20,295 nt of DNA from a virus. The notes below the pieces were generated by a model that saw only the letters and a list, made by a program, of their open reading frames with translations, was not told the origin of the DNA and ran no database searches. The position numbers were made by a program, and so were the translations under genes. The stretch covers positions 1-20,295 of the IMG/VR virus record IMGVR_UViG_3300027320_000066. The stretch is one strand, 5' to 3'. Positions 1 to 6,286 of the stretch are shown piece by piece (positions within the stretch are counted from its first letter, which is position 1; every line of letters starts with the position of its first letter).

Positions 1-16
1 TTTATTCTGCATACAA

Positions 17-151
17 ATGGCAAAGCAAACTTCGTTTATTGTAAAAATTGAAAAGAATATTTCAAGACCAAATATTCACGCTAAATCTAAAAGTTCACAA
101 TTAAAAACTTCTAAGAACTATAAAAAGAAATATGCAGGTCAAGGAAGGTAA
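17..151 (+). CDS. Small basic hypothetical protein (44 aa)
   Basis: A 44-residue reading frame from ATG to TAA. It is rich in Lys, Ser and Asn and ends in a strongly basic tail (KNYKKKYAGQGR). The tail suggests nucleic-acid or ribosome contact, but that is inference from composition only; no domain, membrane segment or catalytic motif is visible. The family is not recognised with certainty, although small proteins with a KKY..GQGR-type end look familiar from Bacteroidetes phages. It lies upstream of the NinG-like gene on the same strand, separated by a nearly pure AT spacer. The sequence upstream of position 17 is too short to tell whether it is the last gene of a longer operon. Confidence 0.6.
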   Translation: MAKQTSFIVKIEKNISRPNIHAKSKSSQLKTSKNYKKKYAGQGR

Positions 152-262
152 AATTTCTTTTCTAGTATATATTATAATATTATATTAATATATTATATTT
201 TTTTTTAATAATATATTATGTATATATTAAATATTATTAGTTATATTTATTAAAAATATATT
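152..262. promoter_or_regulatory. Nearly pure A+T spacer upstream of the NinG-like gene
   Basis: From 166 to 262 there are only two G residues (220 and 240) and no C. The tract is full of short self-complementary TATA/ATAAT words. A TATATTTA at 242-249 resembles the TAnnTTTG box with its last base changed and lies 13 nt before the ATG at 263. It may carry the promoter of the NinG-like gene or an easily melted region, but no iterons or strong hairpin define a function. Confidence 0.4.
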
Positions 263-631
263 ATGGCTAAGAAATTAAGCAGAAAATCATTGGTTTTAAA
301 ATTAGATCTAGTTTTTAGTCAATACATTCGTCAACGTTACGCTAAAGATGGAATTGCTGAATGCATTACGTGTGGTAAAAAAGATGAATGGAAAAAGCTT
401 CAAGCCGGACATTTCATGAGTAGAAGGCATTACTATACTAGATGGGATGAAGATAATGTTCATGTTCAGTGTTATAGTTGTAATATTATGCAACAAGGAC
501 AACAATATTTATTTTCTAAATACTTAGGAGAAGAATTGTCAATAACTTTATTGAATAAGTCTAGAGAAATAGCTAAATTTGCTGATGTAGATTTGCTCGA
601 AAAAATAGAATACTATAAAAGTAAAATATAA
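263..631 (+). CDS. ninG: NinG/Rap-like recombination protein (HNH-type, zinc-binding)
   Basis: A 122-residue protein matching the NinG (Rap) family of lambdoid phages, which act as structure-specific nucleases on recombination intermediates. Seen in the sequence: a CxxC pair (C34, C37), then LQAGHFMSRRH with H50, then QCYSCN with C70 and C73, the usual Zn/HNH arrangement of this family. It is shorter than lambda NinG (about 200 aa) and keeps mostly the catalytic core, as is common in Bacteroidetes phages. Its neighbours include ERF and SSB genes, which fits a recombination module. It ends 32 nt before a strong terminator, so it closes its transcript. Confidence 0.88.
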   Translation: MAKKLSRKSLVLKLDLVFSQYIRQRYAKDGIAECITCGKKDEWKKLQAGHFMSRRHYYTRWDEDNVHVQCYSCNIMQQGQQYLFSKYLGEELSITLLNKSREIAKFADVDLLEKIEYYKSKI

Positions 632-663
632 TTTGTCTGTTCTTTGTTATTTCTTTGAAAATC

Positions 664-691
664 GGGTAGTGTAAAAGCTACCCTTTTTTTT
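664..691 (+). terminator. Rho-independent terminator after the NinG-like gene
   Basis: A six-pair stem, GGGTAG (664-669) with CTACCC (678-683), closes the 8-nt loop TGTAAAAG and is followed by eight T (684-691). It lies just upstream of the promoter element at 700, so one transcript ends where the next begins. The same loop recurs in the terminator at 1999-2020. Confidence 0.9.
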
Positions 692-699
692 ACTTAAAA

Positions 700-750
700 G
701 TTAAAGTTTTGTTAAAAAAAATTAGTATATACTTTTTTAATATACATTTG
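700..750 (+). promoter_or_regulatory. Promoter with tandem GTTAAA boxes and TAnnTTTG (copy 1)
   Basis: GTTAAA at 700 and GTTAAAA at 711 are 11 nt apart, about one helical turn, and are followed by the -7 type box TACATTTG at 743-750. The distance from the upstream TTTG (708-711) to the -7 box is longer than the usual Bacteroidetes -33/-7 spacing, so the GTTAAA pair may bind a regulator rather than be the -33 element. The downstream leader is A/C-rich (ACAAATAACAAA) and leads to the ATG at 780. Related elements occur at 5279, 8353 and 12164. Confidence 0.7.
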
Positions 751-779
751 CTCTATCAAACAATAACAAATAACAAATT

Positions 780-884
780 ATGAAAACATTTTTTAAAAAC
801 TTTATTCAGAAGGCCGAGTACCAATACACATTTTGCTTTATAGCAGCAATGTATTTTTTATTACAAATAATTTTTAGATACTAA
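780..884 (+). CDS. Tiny membrane protein (34 aa)
   Basis: The first reading frame after promoter copy 1. It has a short basic N-terminal part (KTFFKNFIQKAEYQ) and then a single hydrophobic segment, roughly residues 18-32 (FCFIAAMYFLLQIIF), which should span the membrane once. The stop TAA shares its last A with the ATG of the next gene, so the two are probably translationally coupled. The family is not recognised. Support comes from position (promoter, A-rich leader, coupling) and not from homology. Confidence 0.6.
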   Translation: MKTFFKNFIQKAEYQYTFCFIAAMYFLLQIIFRY

Positions 885-1072
885 TGAAAGATTTAATAGA
901 TTACCAAAGATTTCAAATTGAAGCATTACAAAGAAATGTTTGCAAAATCAATAGTTTACTATCACAGTTAGAAACTTACTGCTTTGAATTAGCAGCTGAT
1001 GATTGCCCAACAGATTACAAAAGAATAATTAAACAACAGATTTATCAATTAAAACAAGAACAAAATGACTAA
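884..1072 (+). CDS. Small helical hypothetical protein (62 aa)
   Basis: A 62-residue, probably all-helical protein with Leu/Ile heptad-like spacing (FQIEALQRN...INSLLSQLE) and a Lys/Gln-rich C-terminus. It starts on the last A of the preceding stop codon and overlaps the ERF gene by 8 nt, so it is embedded in the recombination operon. No known domain. The pattern LLSQLE followed by YK..IK..I..L faintly resembles the N-terminal part of the protein at 4272, but this is too weak to claim paralogy. It could be a small accessory or anti-host factor; no function is assigned. Confidence 0.7.
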   Translation: MKDLIDYQRFQIEALQRNVCKINSLLSQLETYCFELAADDCPTDYKRIIKQQIYQLKQEQND

Positions 1073-1649
1073 ATTAACTTTAGCTGAAAAGCTATCAAAA
1101 ATTCAAGTGGAGTTTAAATCGAATAAAAGTAGATTTAATTCATTTGGTAAATATAACTTTAGAAGTGCTGAAGATATATTAGAAGGTTTAAAACCATTTA
1201 ACGAAAAGTACGGTGTTTACTTTACTATTCGTGAAGAAGTAAGTGTAATATTTGAAACTACACCAATTATTGTTTCTACTGCTACTATTCACGATAACAA
1301 CGAAATTAACGAAATAGAAGCTACTGCAATTGTAGGTGTAGATTTACAACAAAAAGGAATGCAAGTTCCGCAGCAGTTTGGTTCTGCTTCATCTTATGGT
1401 AAAAAGTATGCATTAGGCAACCTGTTACTAATTGACGATACACAAGATGCTGATGCTACTAATTCACACGGAAAAGAAGTTGGTGCAAAAAACGCTACAA
1501 CTGCTACAGAAGAAAAGTGGTTAAACAAAAATACACCTGAATTTAATCAAGCTATTGAATATTTAAAAAAAGGTGGTAATATTGCAACGATAGAAAATAA
1601 ATATAAATTAGCAAAATCAGTAAAAGAAGAACTTTTAAAAATCAAGTAA
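1065..1649 (+). CDS. erf: ERF-family single-strand annealing protein
   Basis: A 194-residue protein of the ERF superfamily (as in P22 Erf), which anneals complementary single strands for phage recombination and replication. Family signatures seen: KYNFRSAEDILEGLKP near residues 29-44, and further on GSASSYGKKYALGNLLLIDD, followed by TQDADATN. The remaining C-terminal part (about 135-194) is a variable Lys-rich helical tail, as usual in this family. It overlaps the upstream gene by 8 nt and is followed after 2 nt by an SSB gene. Annealing protein, SSB and NinG-like nuclease together form a typical phage recombination set. Confidence 0.92.
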   Translation: MTKLTLAEKLSKIQVEFKSNKSRFNSFGKYNFRSAEDILEGLKPFNEKYGVYFTIREEVSVIFETTPIIVSTATIHDNNEINEIEATAIVGVDLQQKGMQVPQQFGSASSYGKKYALGNLLLIDDTQDADATNSHGKEVGAKNATTATEEKWLNKNTPEFNQAIEYLKKGGNIATIENKYKLAKSVKEELLKIK

Positions 1650-1651
1650 AT

Positions 1652-1990
1652 ATGAGTACATTAATTAATTTTAGTTTAAGGGTAGATAAACTACCAAAAG
1701 AAAAATTTGTAATTGGTAAAGATGGTGCAGTATATTATAACGGCACAATTTCAATTAGTGATGAAACAAACCAATGGGGACAAAATGTTTCTATAACTGA
1801 TTCACAAACACAAGAAGAACGTGAAGCTAAAAAAGCTAAAAACTATCTTGGAAATGGTAAAGTAGTTTGGACTGATGGTAAAGTAACAACTGCTACAAAG
1901 CAAGAAGTAAAAGCTACAGGTAAATTAAATGGTGATATGGCACAGCAATTTAACGCAAGCCAAAACGATGATAATGATTTACCATTTTAG
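1652..1990 (+). CDS. ssb: Single-stranded DNA-binding protein
   Basis: A 112-residue protein that starts 2 nt after the ERF gene. The N-terminal 85 or so residues have the alternating pattern expected of a small OB fold (INFSLRVDKLPK, GAVYYNGTISISD, NVSITDSQTQEER, GNGKVVWTDG). The C-terminus is an acidic, disordered tail ending in DDNDLPF, the hallmark of bacterial and phage SSBs that use the tip to recruit partner proteins. Overall identity to classical SSB is not evident by eye, so the call rests on the tail, the size and the neighbouring annealing protein. The gene is followed at once by a terminator. Confidence 0.8.
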   Translation: MSTLINFSLRVDKLPKEKFVIGKDGAVYYNGTISISDETNQWGQNVSITDSQTQEEREAKKAKNYLGNGKVVWTDGKVTTATKQEVKATGKLNGDMAQQFNASQNDDNDLPF

Positions 1991-1998
1991 ATTTAATA

Positions 1999-2020
1999 GG
2001 GGTGTAAAAGCCCCTTTTTT
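1999..2020 (+). terminator. Rho-independent terminator after the SSB gene
   Basis: GGGG (1999-2002) pairs with CCCC (2011-2014) across the loop TGTAAAAG and is followed by six T (2015-2020). The stem is short but all G:C, and the loop is identical to that of the terminator at 664-691. It may be partial, letting some transcription enter the ATPase gene, because no clear promoter is seen before 2032. Confidence 0.8.
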
Positions 2021-2031
2021 AATAAAGACAA

Positions 2032-2880
2032 ATGACGATAGACAAAGACGCACACAGATTAATAATGCAATTGTATGAAGAAGAATGTTACATAAACCCT
2101 TTAGAAAAAATAGATTATCCGTTACCTGCTATTTCATTTGGAACTAAACAATTTGAAACAAAAGATGGTGTAATTGAATATCCTATTCCTGTAGGAACTT
2201 ATGGTAACTTTAGCTTTGTACAAGCACCACCTAAAAGCAAAAAAACATTTTTTATTAGTTTATTATCAGCAGTATATTTAAACGATGAAATAAACGGAAT
2301 ATCAGGTGATTTAAAAGGTTTTAGACAAAATAAACATTTAATTCATTTTGATACTGAGCAAGGAAACTTTCATGCTTCTTTAGTTTTTAAAAGACCTATG
2401 GAAATGAGTGGTAATAAAATAGAAAACTATCACACTTACGCATTAAGGCAATTAAGCGCAAAATGTAGAATAGATTTTATAGAATATTGCCTTTATGAAA
2501 AGTTAGAAGGTAAAGAAATAGGTTTAGTAATTATAGATGGTATTGCAGATTTATGTTCAGATGTAAACAACATAGAAGAATCTAATTTAGTAGTGCAGAA
2601 ACTAATGAAATGGACAAAAGAATTACACTGCCACATAGTAACTGTTATTCACTCAAACTTTGGAACTGATAAACCTACAGGGCATTTAGGTTCAGCATTA
2701 GAAAAAAAAGCAGAAACACAGATTCAATTAGAACTAAACACAGTCAATAAAGAATTAGTAACCGTGTCGTGTAAAAGAAGTAGAAACACAAGTTTTGAAA
2801 ACTTTAGTTTTAAAGTAAACAAAGCAGGTTTACCACAAGTAGAAGGTAATTTATACGATATATTAAAAGGAGTATTTTAA
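2032..2880 (+). CDS. RepA/RecA-like P-loop ATPase (candidate replicative helicase)
   Basis: A 282-residue protein resembling RepA-type hexameric helicases and RecA-fold ATPases (AAA_25-like). Features in order: a Walker A-like loop APPKSKKT (65-72), a DTEQGN motif (107-112) as in RepA-like proteins, Walker B LVIIDG (165-170, D169), and HIVTVIHSN (201-209) followed by TGHLGSALEKKAETQ, which matches the strand and sensor region of this family. The P-loop is degenerate: both usual glycines are replaced (A65, K70) while K71 and T72 remain. It lies between the recombination genes and the regulatory genes, as expected for a replication protein. It could instead be a helicase loader or a recombinase. 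Confidence 0.8.
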   Translation: MTIDKDAHRLIMQLYEEECYINPLEKIDYPLPAISFGTKQFETKDGVIEYPIPVGTYGNFSFVQAPPKSKKTFFISLLSAVYLNDEINGISGDLKGFRQNKHLIHFDTEQGNFHASLVFKRPMEMSGNKIENYHTYALRQLSAKCRIDFIEYCLYEKLEGKEIGLVIIDGIADLCSDVNNIEESNLVVQKLMKWTKELHCHIVTVIHSNFGTDKPTGHLGSALEKKAETQIQLELNTVNKELVTVSCKRSRNTSFENFSFKVNKAGLPQVEGNLYDILKGVF

Positions 2881-2881
2881 G

Positions 2882-3172
2882 ATGCAAATAGAAAACAAAA
2901 TTCAGGAACTAAAAACAGAAGCAGCACGTATGGAATTACATTGGTGTGATAATTGTGAAATGCTGCATTACTTTAGAACATTACAGGTTGATTTACATTT
3001 AATTGAAAGATTGTGTAATACAGAATCTAAATTTGATTACATTGCGCTCGAAGAAGTAATTACCGGATTGCAAGATAAAGATGAAACACTAACTGATATA
3101 ACCGTTAACTTTCAAATTAAACCGATACAACGTGAACGAAAAGAAGCACGTATAACCGCTAAAATGTTTTAA
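2882..3172 (+). CDS. Hypothetical protein (96 aa)
   Basis: Starts one base after the stop of the ATPase gene; the AAAGGAGT at the 3' end of that gene could serve as one of the few real Shine-Dalgarno sequences here. The N-terminal half is predicted helical with a cluster of His/Cys (HWCDNCEMLHYFR at about 20-32), which could bind metal. The C-terminal third is basic (PIQRERKEARITAK). No known family is recognised. Its position directly behind the ATPase suggests an accessory role in replication, by context only. Confidence 0.72.
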   Translation: MQIENKIQELKTEAARMELHWCDNCEMLHYFRTLQVDLHLIERLCNTESKFDYIALEEVITGLQDKDETLTDITVNFQIKPIQRERKEARITAKMF

Positions 3173-3174
3173 TT

Positions 3175-3387
3175 ATGATTTTATTTCTTGTTTGCTTTTG
3201 CTTAATTTGTTTAATAGTATTTCAGTTTGTAGACTGCGAAATTATTATAACTCCAATTAAAGGTGTAATGCTTGGTGCATTATATAATGATGATGATTTT
3301 GAAGATGAAGTAGAACATACTATACAAGTGCTTTTATTTGTAATTTCATTTTCTTTCGTATGGACAACAAATGGCTCAACCAAGTAG
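3175..3387 (+). CDS. Small two-segment membrane protein (70 aa)
   Basis: A hydrophobic N-terminal segment (about residues 1-18), a short loop with an acidic stretch (NDDDFEDEVEH, about 38-48) and a second hydrophobic segment (about 49-64) predict a small integral membrane protein with two spans. The ATG lies 2 nt after the preceding stop. The 3' end overlaps the sigma-factor gene by 28 nt, so the two are probably coupled. The family is not recognised, and holin function cannot be claimed because no lysis genes are nearby. Confidence 0.6.
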   Translation: MILFLVCFCLICLIVFQFVDCEIIITPIKGVMLGALYNDDDFEDEVEHTIQVLLFVISFSFVWTTNGSTK

Positions 3388-3899
3388 CACAGCACCACAA
3401 TGAATGGATTAAGATAATTAATTCGTTTGGTGAATATGACTATGCAGAAGATATTGTACAAGAAACTTATATTGCTTTGTACAAGTATGCAGATGCTACA
3501 AAGATTATAGATGCCTCAGGCAATGTAAGGAAAGGTTATGTGTTTTTTACTTTAAAAAGTTTATTCTTTCAGTACTATAACAAAAAAATGAAAATAAATA
3601 AAGTTTCTATAGATGAACAGTTTACTTTGTTTGATGATTCTAATTTAGATGAACACAATGCTTATAATGATATTTGTTTGCTAATAGATAAAGAAATAAA
3701 AAATTGGCATTGGTACGATGAAAAACTATTTAAACTTTATAGAGATTCTGATATGTCGATGCGTGATATAGCAAAAGAAACAAACATAAGTTTAATTTCA
3801 ATTTTTAATTCAATAAAAAACTATAAAGAAATATTAAATACTAAATTCAATAAAGATTATCAGGATTACATTAATAACGATTATAACGGAATTTACTAA
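3360..3899 (+). CDS. Sigma-70-like RNA polymerase sigma factor
   Basis: A 179-residue, ECF-sized protein. The N-terminal part has a region-2-like helix pair ending in YDYAEDIVQETYIALYKY (27-43), the hallmark EDIVQE...LY segment of region 2. The C-terminal part has a region-4-like helix-turn-helix, MSMRDIAKETNISLISIF (about 132-149). It would redirect host RNA polymerase to phage promoters. The gene overlaps the small membrane protein upstream and is followed 11 nt later by a Cys-rich protein. It is a good candidate for reading the spaced GTTAAA/TAnnTTTG promoters or a distinct late promoter class; which one cannot be told from sequence. Confidence 0.85.
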   Translation: MDNKWLNQVAQHHNEWIKIINSFGEYDYAEDIVQETYIALYKYADATKIIDASGNVRKGYVFFTLKSLFFQYYNKKMKINKVSIDEQFTLFDDSNLDEHNAYNDICLLIDKEIKNWHWYDEKLFKLYRDSDMSMRDIAKETNISLISIFNSIKNYKEILNTKFNKDYQDYINNDYNGIY

Positions 3900-3910
3900 A
3901 ACTAAAAATT

Positions 3911-4282
3911 ATGGCACGTAGAAAAAAAGCAGCAGGTTTAGGTGATACAATAGAACAAATCACAGAAGCAACAGGAATTAAAGCAGTAGTAGAAAAGTTT
4001 AGCAAAGCTACCGGTGTAGATTGTGGATGCGACAAAAGAAAAGAAGTTTTAAATAAATTATTTCCATATCACAAACCAAATTGTTTAAACGAAGAAGATT
4101 ATAACTATTTAACTAATTTCTTTATCGTTGTTAAAGACCAATTAACAGTTAATCAGCAGTACAAGTTAATAGATATTTATTATAGAATTTTTAATAAAAA
4201 AATAGAAAATTCAAATTGTGGTTCTTGTTGGAGAGATAGAATAGCTGAAATCAAAAAAGTCTATAACGAATATGAAAATTAA
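3911..4282 (+). CDS. Cys-rich hypothetical protein, probably DNA- or metal-binding (123 aa)
   Basis: A basic start (MARRKKAAGLGD) is followed by two similar helices, IEQITEATGIKAVVEKF and the shorter FSKATGVDCGC, then DKRKEVLNKLFPY. There are five cysteines: C38, C40, C58 and the pair C103/C106 in NCGSCWRDR. These could form one zinc site, though the spacing matches no standard finger that I recognise. Proteins with a GCDKRKExLNKLFPY segment look familiar from Bacteroidetes phages, but I know no assigned function. Its place directly after the sigma factor suggests a role in transcription or DNA binding. It overlaps the next gene by 11 nt. Confidence 0.72.
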   Translation: MARRKKAAGLGDTIEQITEATGIKAVVEKFSKATGVDCGCDKRKEVLNKLFPYHKPNCLNEEDYNYLTNFFIVVKDQLTVNQQYKLIDIYYRIFNKKIENSNCGSCWRDRIAEIKKVYNEYEN

Positions 4283-4643
4283 AATGAAAGAAAATCCAAT
4301 ACAATTAGAATACCTAAAATCAGTTTTACTATCGCAGTTATTACTTGAATCAAATGAAAATTTATTCTTTACAAAGCAATATAAGCAACAGATAAAACAC
4401 AAAATAAATTCTTTAAACAAAGATTTAGAAGAAGTGGTTAGAACAGAGTACGCGACGATTTATAAAACTGATGCAGAAATGACTACAAATATTTTAAATG
4501 CAATAGATGATATTATAAGCAAATTGCAAACTTCTACTATAGATGAACTTGTAATGATAAATGCAGTAATTGATAAATACAAAGAAAACAAAGAATGGTT
4601 TGCTCAATATGCACAGGCAGAATTTTTAAGAATAAATGTTTAA
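4272..4643 (+). CDS. Helical hypothetical protein (123 aa)
   Basis: A predominantly helical protein with coiled-coil-like stretches (YLKSVLLSQLLLE, YKQQIKHKINSLNKDLEEV, MTTNILNAIDDIISKLQ). No catalytic motif or membrane segment. The ATG at 4272 overlaps the previous gene by 11 nt; an in-frame ATG at 4284, just after the previous stop, is an equally good start. It overlaps the next reading frame by 8 nt. Not recognised. Confidence 0.68.
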   Translation: MKIKMKENPIQLEYLKSVLLSQLLLESNENLFFTKQYKQQIKHKINSLNKDLEEVVRTEYATIYKTDAEMTTNILNAIDDIISKLQTSTIDELVMINAVIDKYKENKEWFAQYAQAEFLRINV

Positions 4644-4897
4644 AAAGCAAGATGTAAGATTTTACCCTAATTATAAAGAACTTAATGATATGAGAATTTG
4701 CCATCAAAATAATTTGGCTTATGTTGTTGTACCAACAAAAAAAAAATAAATACTGGATTAGCAAGTACAGTTTAAAAGATTTATATACGGTAATTTATTT
4801 AGAAGAAAATAAGGTTAGAAAAGAATTTAGCCAATTTGAAGCTGACAAAAAGATAATGGAACTTTACACACAACACTCAAAAAGATTTAAAAAATGA
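4636..4897 (+). pseudogene. Small phage protein interrupted by a frame change at an A10 tract
   Basis: A reading frame opens at ATG 4636 and runs for 37 residues to a TAA at 4747, directly after ten A (4737-4746). From the A-tract, the frame one base later is open to TGA 4895-4897 and codes for a well-formed continuation (NKYWISKYSLKDLYTV, then LEENKVRKEF). That TGA overlaps the next ATG as ATGA, the same coupling used by the real genes around it. Removing one A would join both parts into one protein of about 86 residues (AYVVVPTKKNKYWISKYS across the joint). Alternatively the downstream part is a separate 58-residue gene from ATG 4721, or slippage on the A-tract makes the fusion. The family is not recognised. 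Confidence 0.55.
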
Positions 4898-5115
4898 CAC
4901 CACTTCACTACGATAACAACAAAAGTTACGATGTAATAGATTTTGTAAAAGATTATGATTTAAACTTTAATGAAGGTAACGTGATTAAATATGTAGCACG
5001 TGCAAGAAAGAAAGATAACCAAATAAAAGACTTAGAAAAAGCAATAGATTATTTAGAAAGAGAATTAACACATGCTAGAAAAGAACAAGCAAAATGGATA
5101 GAACTGAACAAATAG
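4894..5115 (+). CDS. DUF3310-family small phage protein
   Basis: A 73-residue protein with the signature of DUF3310, a widespread small phage family: HYDN near the start, then IDFVKDYDLNFNEGNVIKYV (15-34), KKD, and IKDLEKAIDYLERE. Members are sometimes annotated as nucleotide kinase-like, but no biochemical role is firmly established. Length is normal for the family. The start forms an ATGA overlap with the preceding frame and the 3' end overlaps the next small gene by 22 nt. Confidence 0.85.
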   Translation: MTPLHYDNNKSYDVIDFVKDYDLNFNEGNVIKYVARARKKDNQIKDLEKAIDYLERELTHARKEQAKWIELNK

Positions 5116-5261
5116 TATTTGAAAAATTAGAATTAGAATTTAAATTAACGCAGCTACTTAAGAAACGAGAACAACTATATTTAAAAGGTGGCAATGATGA
5201 AAAGCTAAATGATAAAATTAGAATTTTACAACAACAATTAAGAGATAAGGGTAGCAATTAG
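5094..5261 (+). CDS. Small coiled-coil hypothetical protein (55 aa)
   Basis: A short frame overlapping the end of the DUF3310 gene. The product is charged and almost entirely helical (FEKLELEFKLTQLLKKREQL, KLNDKIRILQQQLRDK) with heptad spacing. Its last codons and the TAG stop (5259-5261) lie inside the stem-loop of the terminator, so the gene ends exactly where transcription does. No known family. Confidence 0.6.
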   Translation: MDRTEQIVFEKLELEFKLTQLLKKREQLYLKGGNDEKLNDKIRILQQQLRDKGSN

Positions 5262-5274
5262 CTACCTTTTTTTT
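5250..5274 (+). terminator. Rho-independent terminator overlapping a stop codon
   Basis: GGTAGC (5250-5255) pairs with GCTACC (5261-5266) across the loop AATTA, followed by eight T (5267-5274). The stem resembles the GGGTAG/CTACCC stem at 664-683, and promoter copy 2 starts 5 nt further on, giving the same terminator-promoter order. Confidence 0.9.
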
Positions 5275-5278
5275 AAAT

Positions 5279-5328
5279 GTTAAAGTTTTGTTAAAATGTA
5301 TTTTATATTAACAACTTGTTTATATTTG
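5279..5328 (+). promoter_or_regulatory. Promoter with tandem GTTAAA boxes and TAnnTTTG (copy 2)
   Basis: GTTAAA at 5279 and GTTAAAA at 5290 (11 nt apart), then TATATTTG at 5321-5328. Aligned without gaps to copy 4 (12164-12213), 43 of 50 positions are identical, including GTTAAAATGTA and ACTTGTTTA. It drives the exonuclease/modification block beginning at 5353. The leader AAACAAATAACA before the ATG resembles that of copy 1. Confidence 0.75.
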
Positions 5329-5352
5329 CTTATAATTTAAAAACAAATAACA

Positions 5353-5565
5353 ATGACAAAAACAGAAATTTTAAACGAACTACAACTGCTAACTGATTTA
5401 GCAAGTACAACACGAGATTCATTTAGTTTTAACAAACTAACTAAAATTAAAACTGAATTAGAATCTTTATGGCAAATAGAATATGCCTACTTTGAAGAAA
5501 TTAAACAAGTATTGAACTACGATGAAACAATGGATGATTTAAATCAATTAAAAATAAGACAATGA
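5353..5565 (+). CDS. Small hypothetical protein (70 aa)
   Basis: First gene after promoter copy 2, starting 24 nt after the TATATTTG box. A charged helical protein (EILNELQLLTDLAS, KLTKIKTELESLWQIEYAYF, DDLNQLKIRQ) without membrane segment or catalytic motif. It ends in an ATGA overlap with the exonuclease gene, so the two are likely translated together. Not recognised; it may be a leader or accessory protein of the following enzyme block. Confidence 0.72.
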   Translation: MTKTEILNELQLLTDLASTTRDSFSFNKLTKIKTELESLWQIEYAYFEEIKQVLNYDETMDDLNQLKIRQ

Positions 5566-6275
5566 TATTATTATTTGATGCTGATAGCTTAATATTTGCT
5601 AGTTGTTTGAAAAGACAAGAAGATAATCCTGGTGATAAATTTTATACCAATATAGAAGAATCTATACATAAATTTGACGAGGGATTTATGAGCATTATAA
5701 ATCATTTAGAAGAGTTATATGAAATAAATGAAGTATTAGTTTTTTCAGGATCAAAAGGTAATTTTAGAAAATATATATCTCCAAAATATAAAGCTAATAG
5801 AATTAATTCTGAATTGCCACCTTTATTAAATGAAATGCATGATTTCGTGAAAAATAATTATAATTCAATAATAGGTTATGGTGTTGAGACTGATGATATG
5901 GTTGCTAGGTATTGGTATAAATTATCTAATGAACATGGTAGGGAAAACGTTATGATCATTTCTTTAGACAAGGATTATAAGCAATTCCCTGCTTTGATTT
6001 ATAATTATCATTATAACCATAAATGCGTATATGACATTTCTGAAGATCAAGCTATTTATAATTTTTACGAGCAAATGATCATTGGTGATGGAGCAGACAA
6101 CGTACAATATTGTAAAGGTTATGGTAAAAAATACGCTGAAAAGCTATTTGTTAATTGCAAATCAAGTTACTCATATACTAAAAAGGTTTACGAATTATTT
6201 AAAAAATTACACAAAGGAAAAGCAAAACAACGTTATATTGAATGCTATAACTTGTTAAAATTAAGAACAAATTAA
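5562..6275 (+). CDS. FEN-like 5'-3' exonuclease / flap endonuclease
   Basis: A 237-residue PIN-like nuclease of the 5'-3' exonuclease/FEN superfamily (as T4 RNase H and T5 D15). The metal-binding acidic residues are in place: D6 and D8 in LLFDADSL; E109, D111 and D112 in GVETDDMVARY; D136 and D138 in SLDKDYKQF; and D176 and D179 in IIGDGADNV. Basic residues of the helical clamp region (KGNFRKYISPKYKANR, 65-80) are also present. The helix-hairpin-helix-like CKGYGKKYAEK follows. Expected roles are removal of RNA primers and flaps, or degradation of host DNA. It is translationally coupled to the small gene upstream. Confidence 0.88.
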   Translation: MILLFDADSLIFASCLKRQEDNPGDKFYTNIEESIHKFDEGFMSIINHLEELYEINEVLVFSGSKGNFRKYISPKYKANRINSELPPLLNEMHDFVKNNYNSIIGYGVETDDMVARYWYKLSNEHGRENVMIISLDKDYKQFPALIYNYHYNHKCVYDISEDQAIYNFYEQMIIGDGADNVQYCKGYGKKYAEKLFVNCKSSYSYTKKVYELFKKLHKGKAKQRYIECYNLLKLRTN

Positions 6276-6286
6276 ATTATTAAACA

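Noticed and set aside
884-4643. Paralogy between the 62-residue protein at 884 and the 123-residue protein at 4272
   Set aside because: They share only a short LLSQL and YK..IK..I..L pattern, which helical Lys/Leu-rich proteins reach easily by chance.
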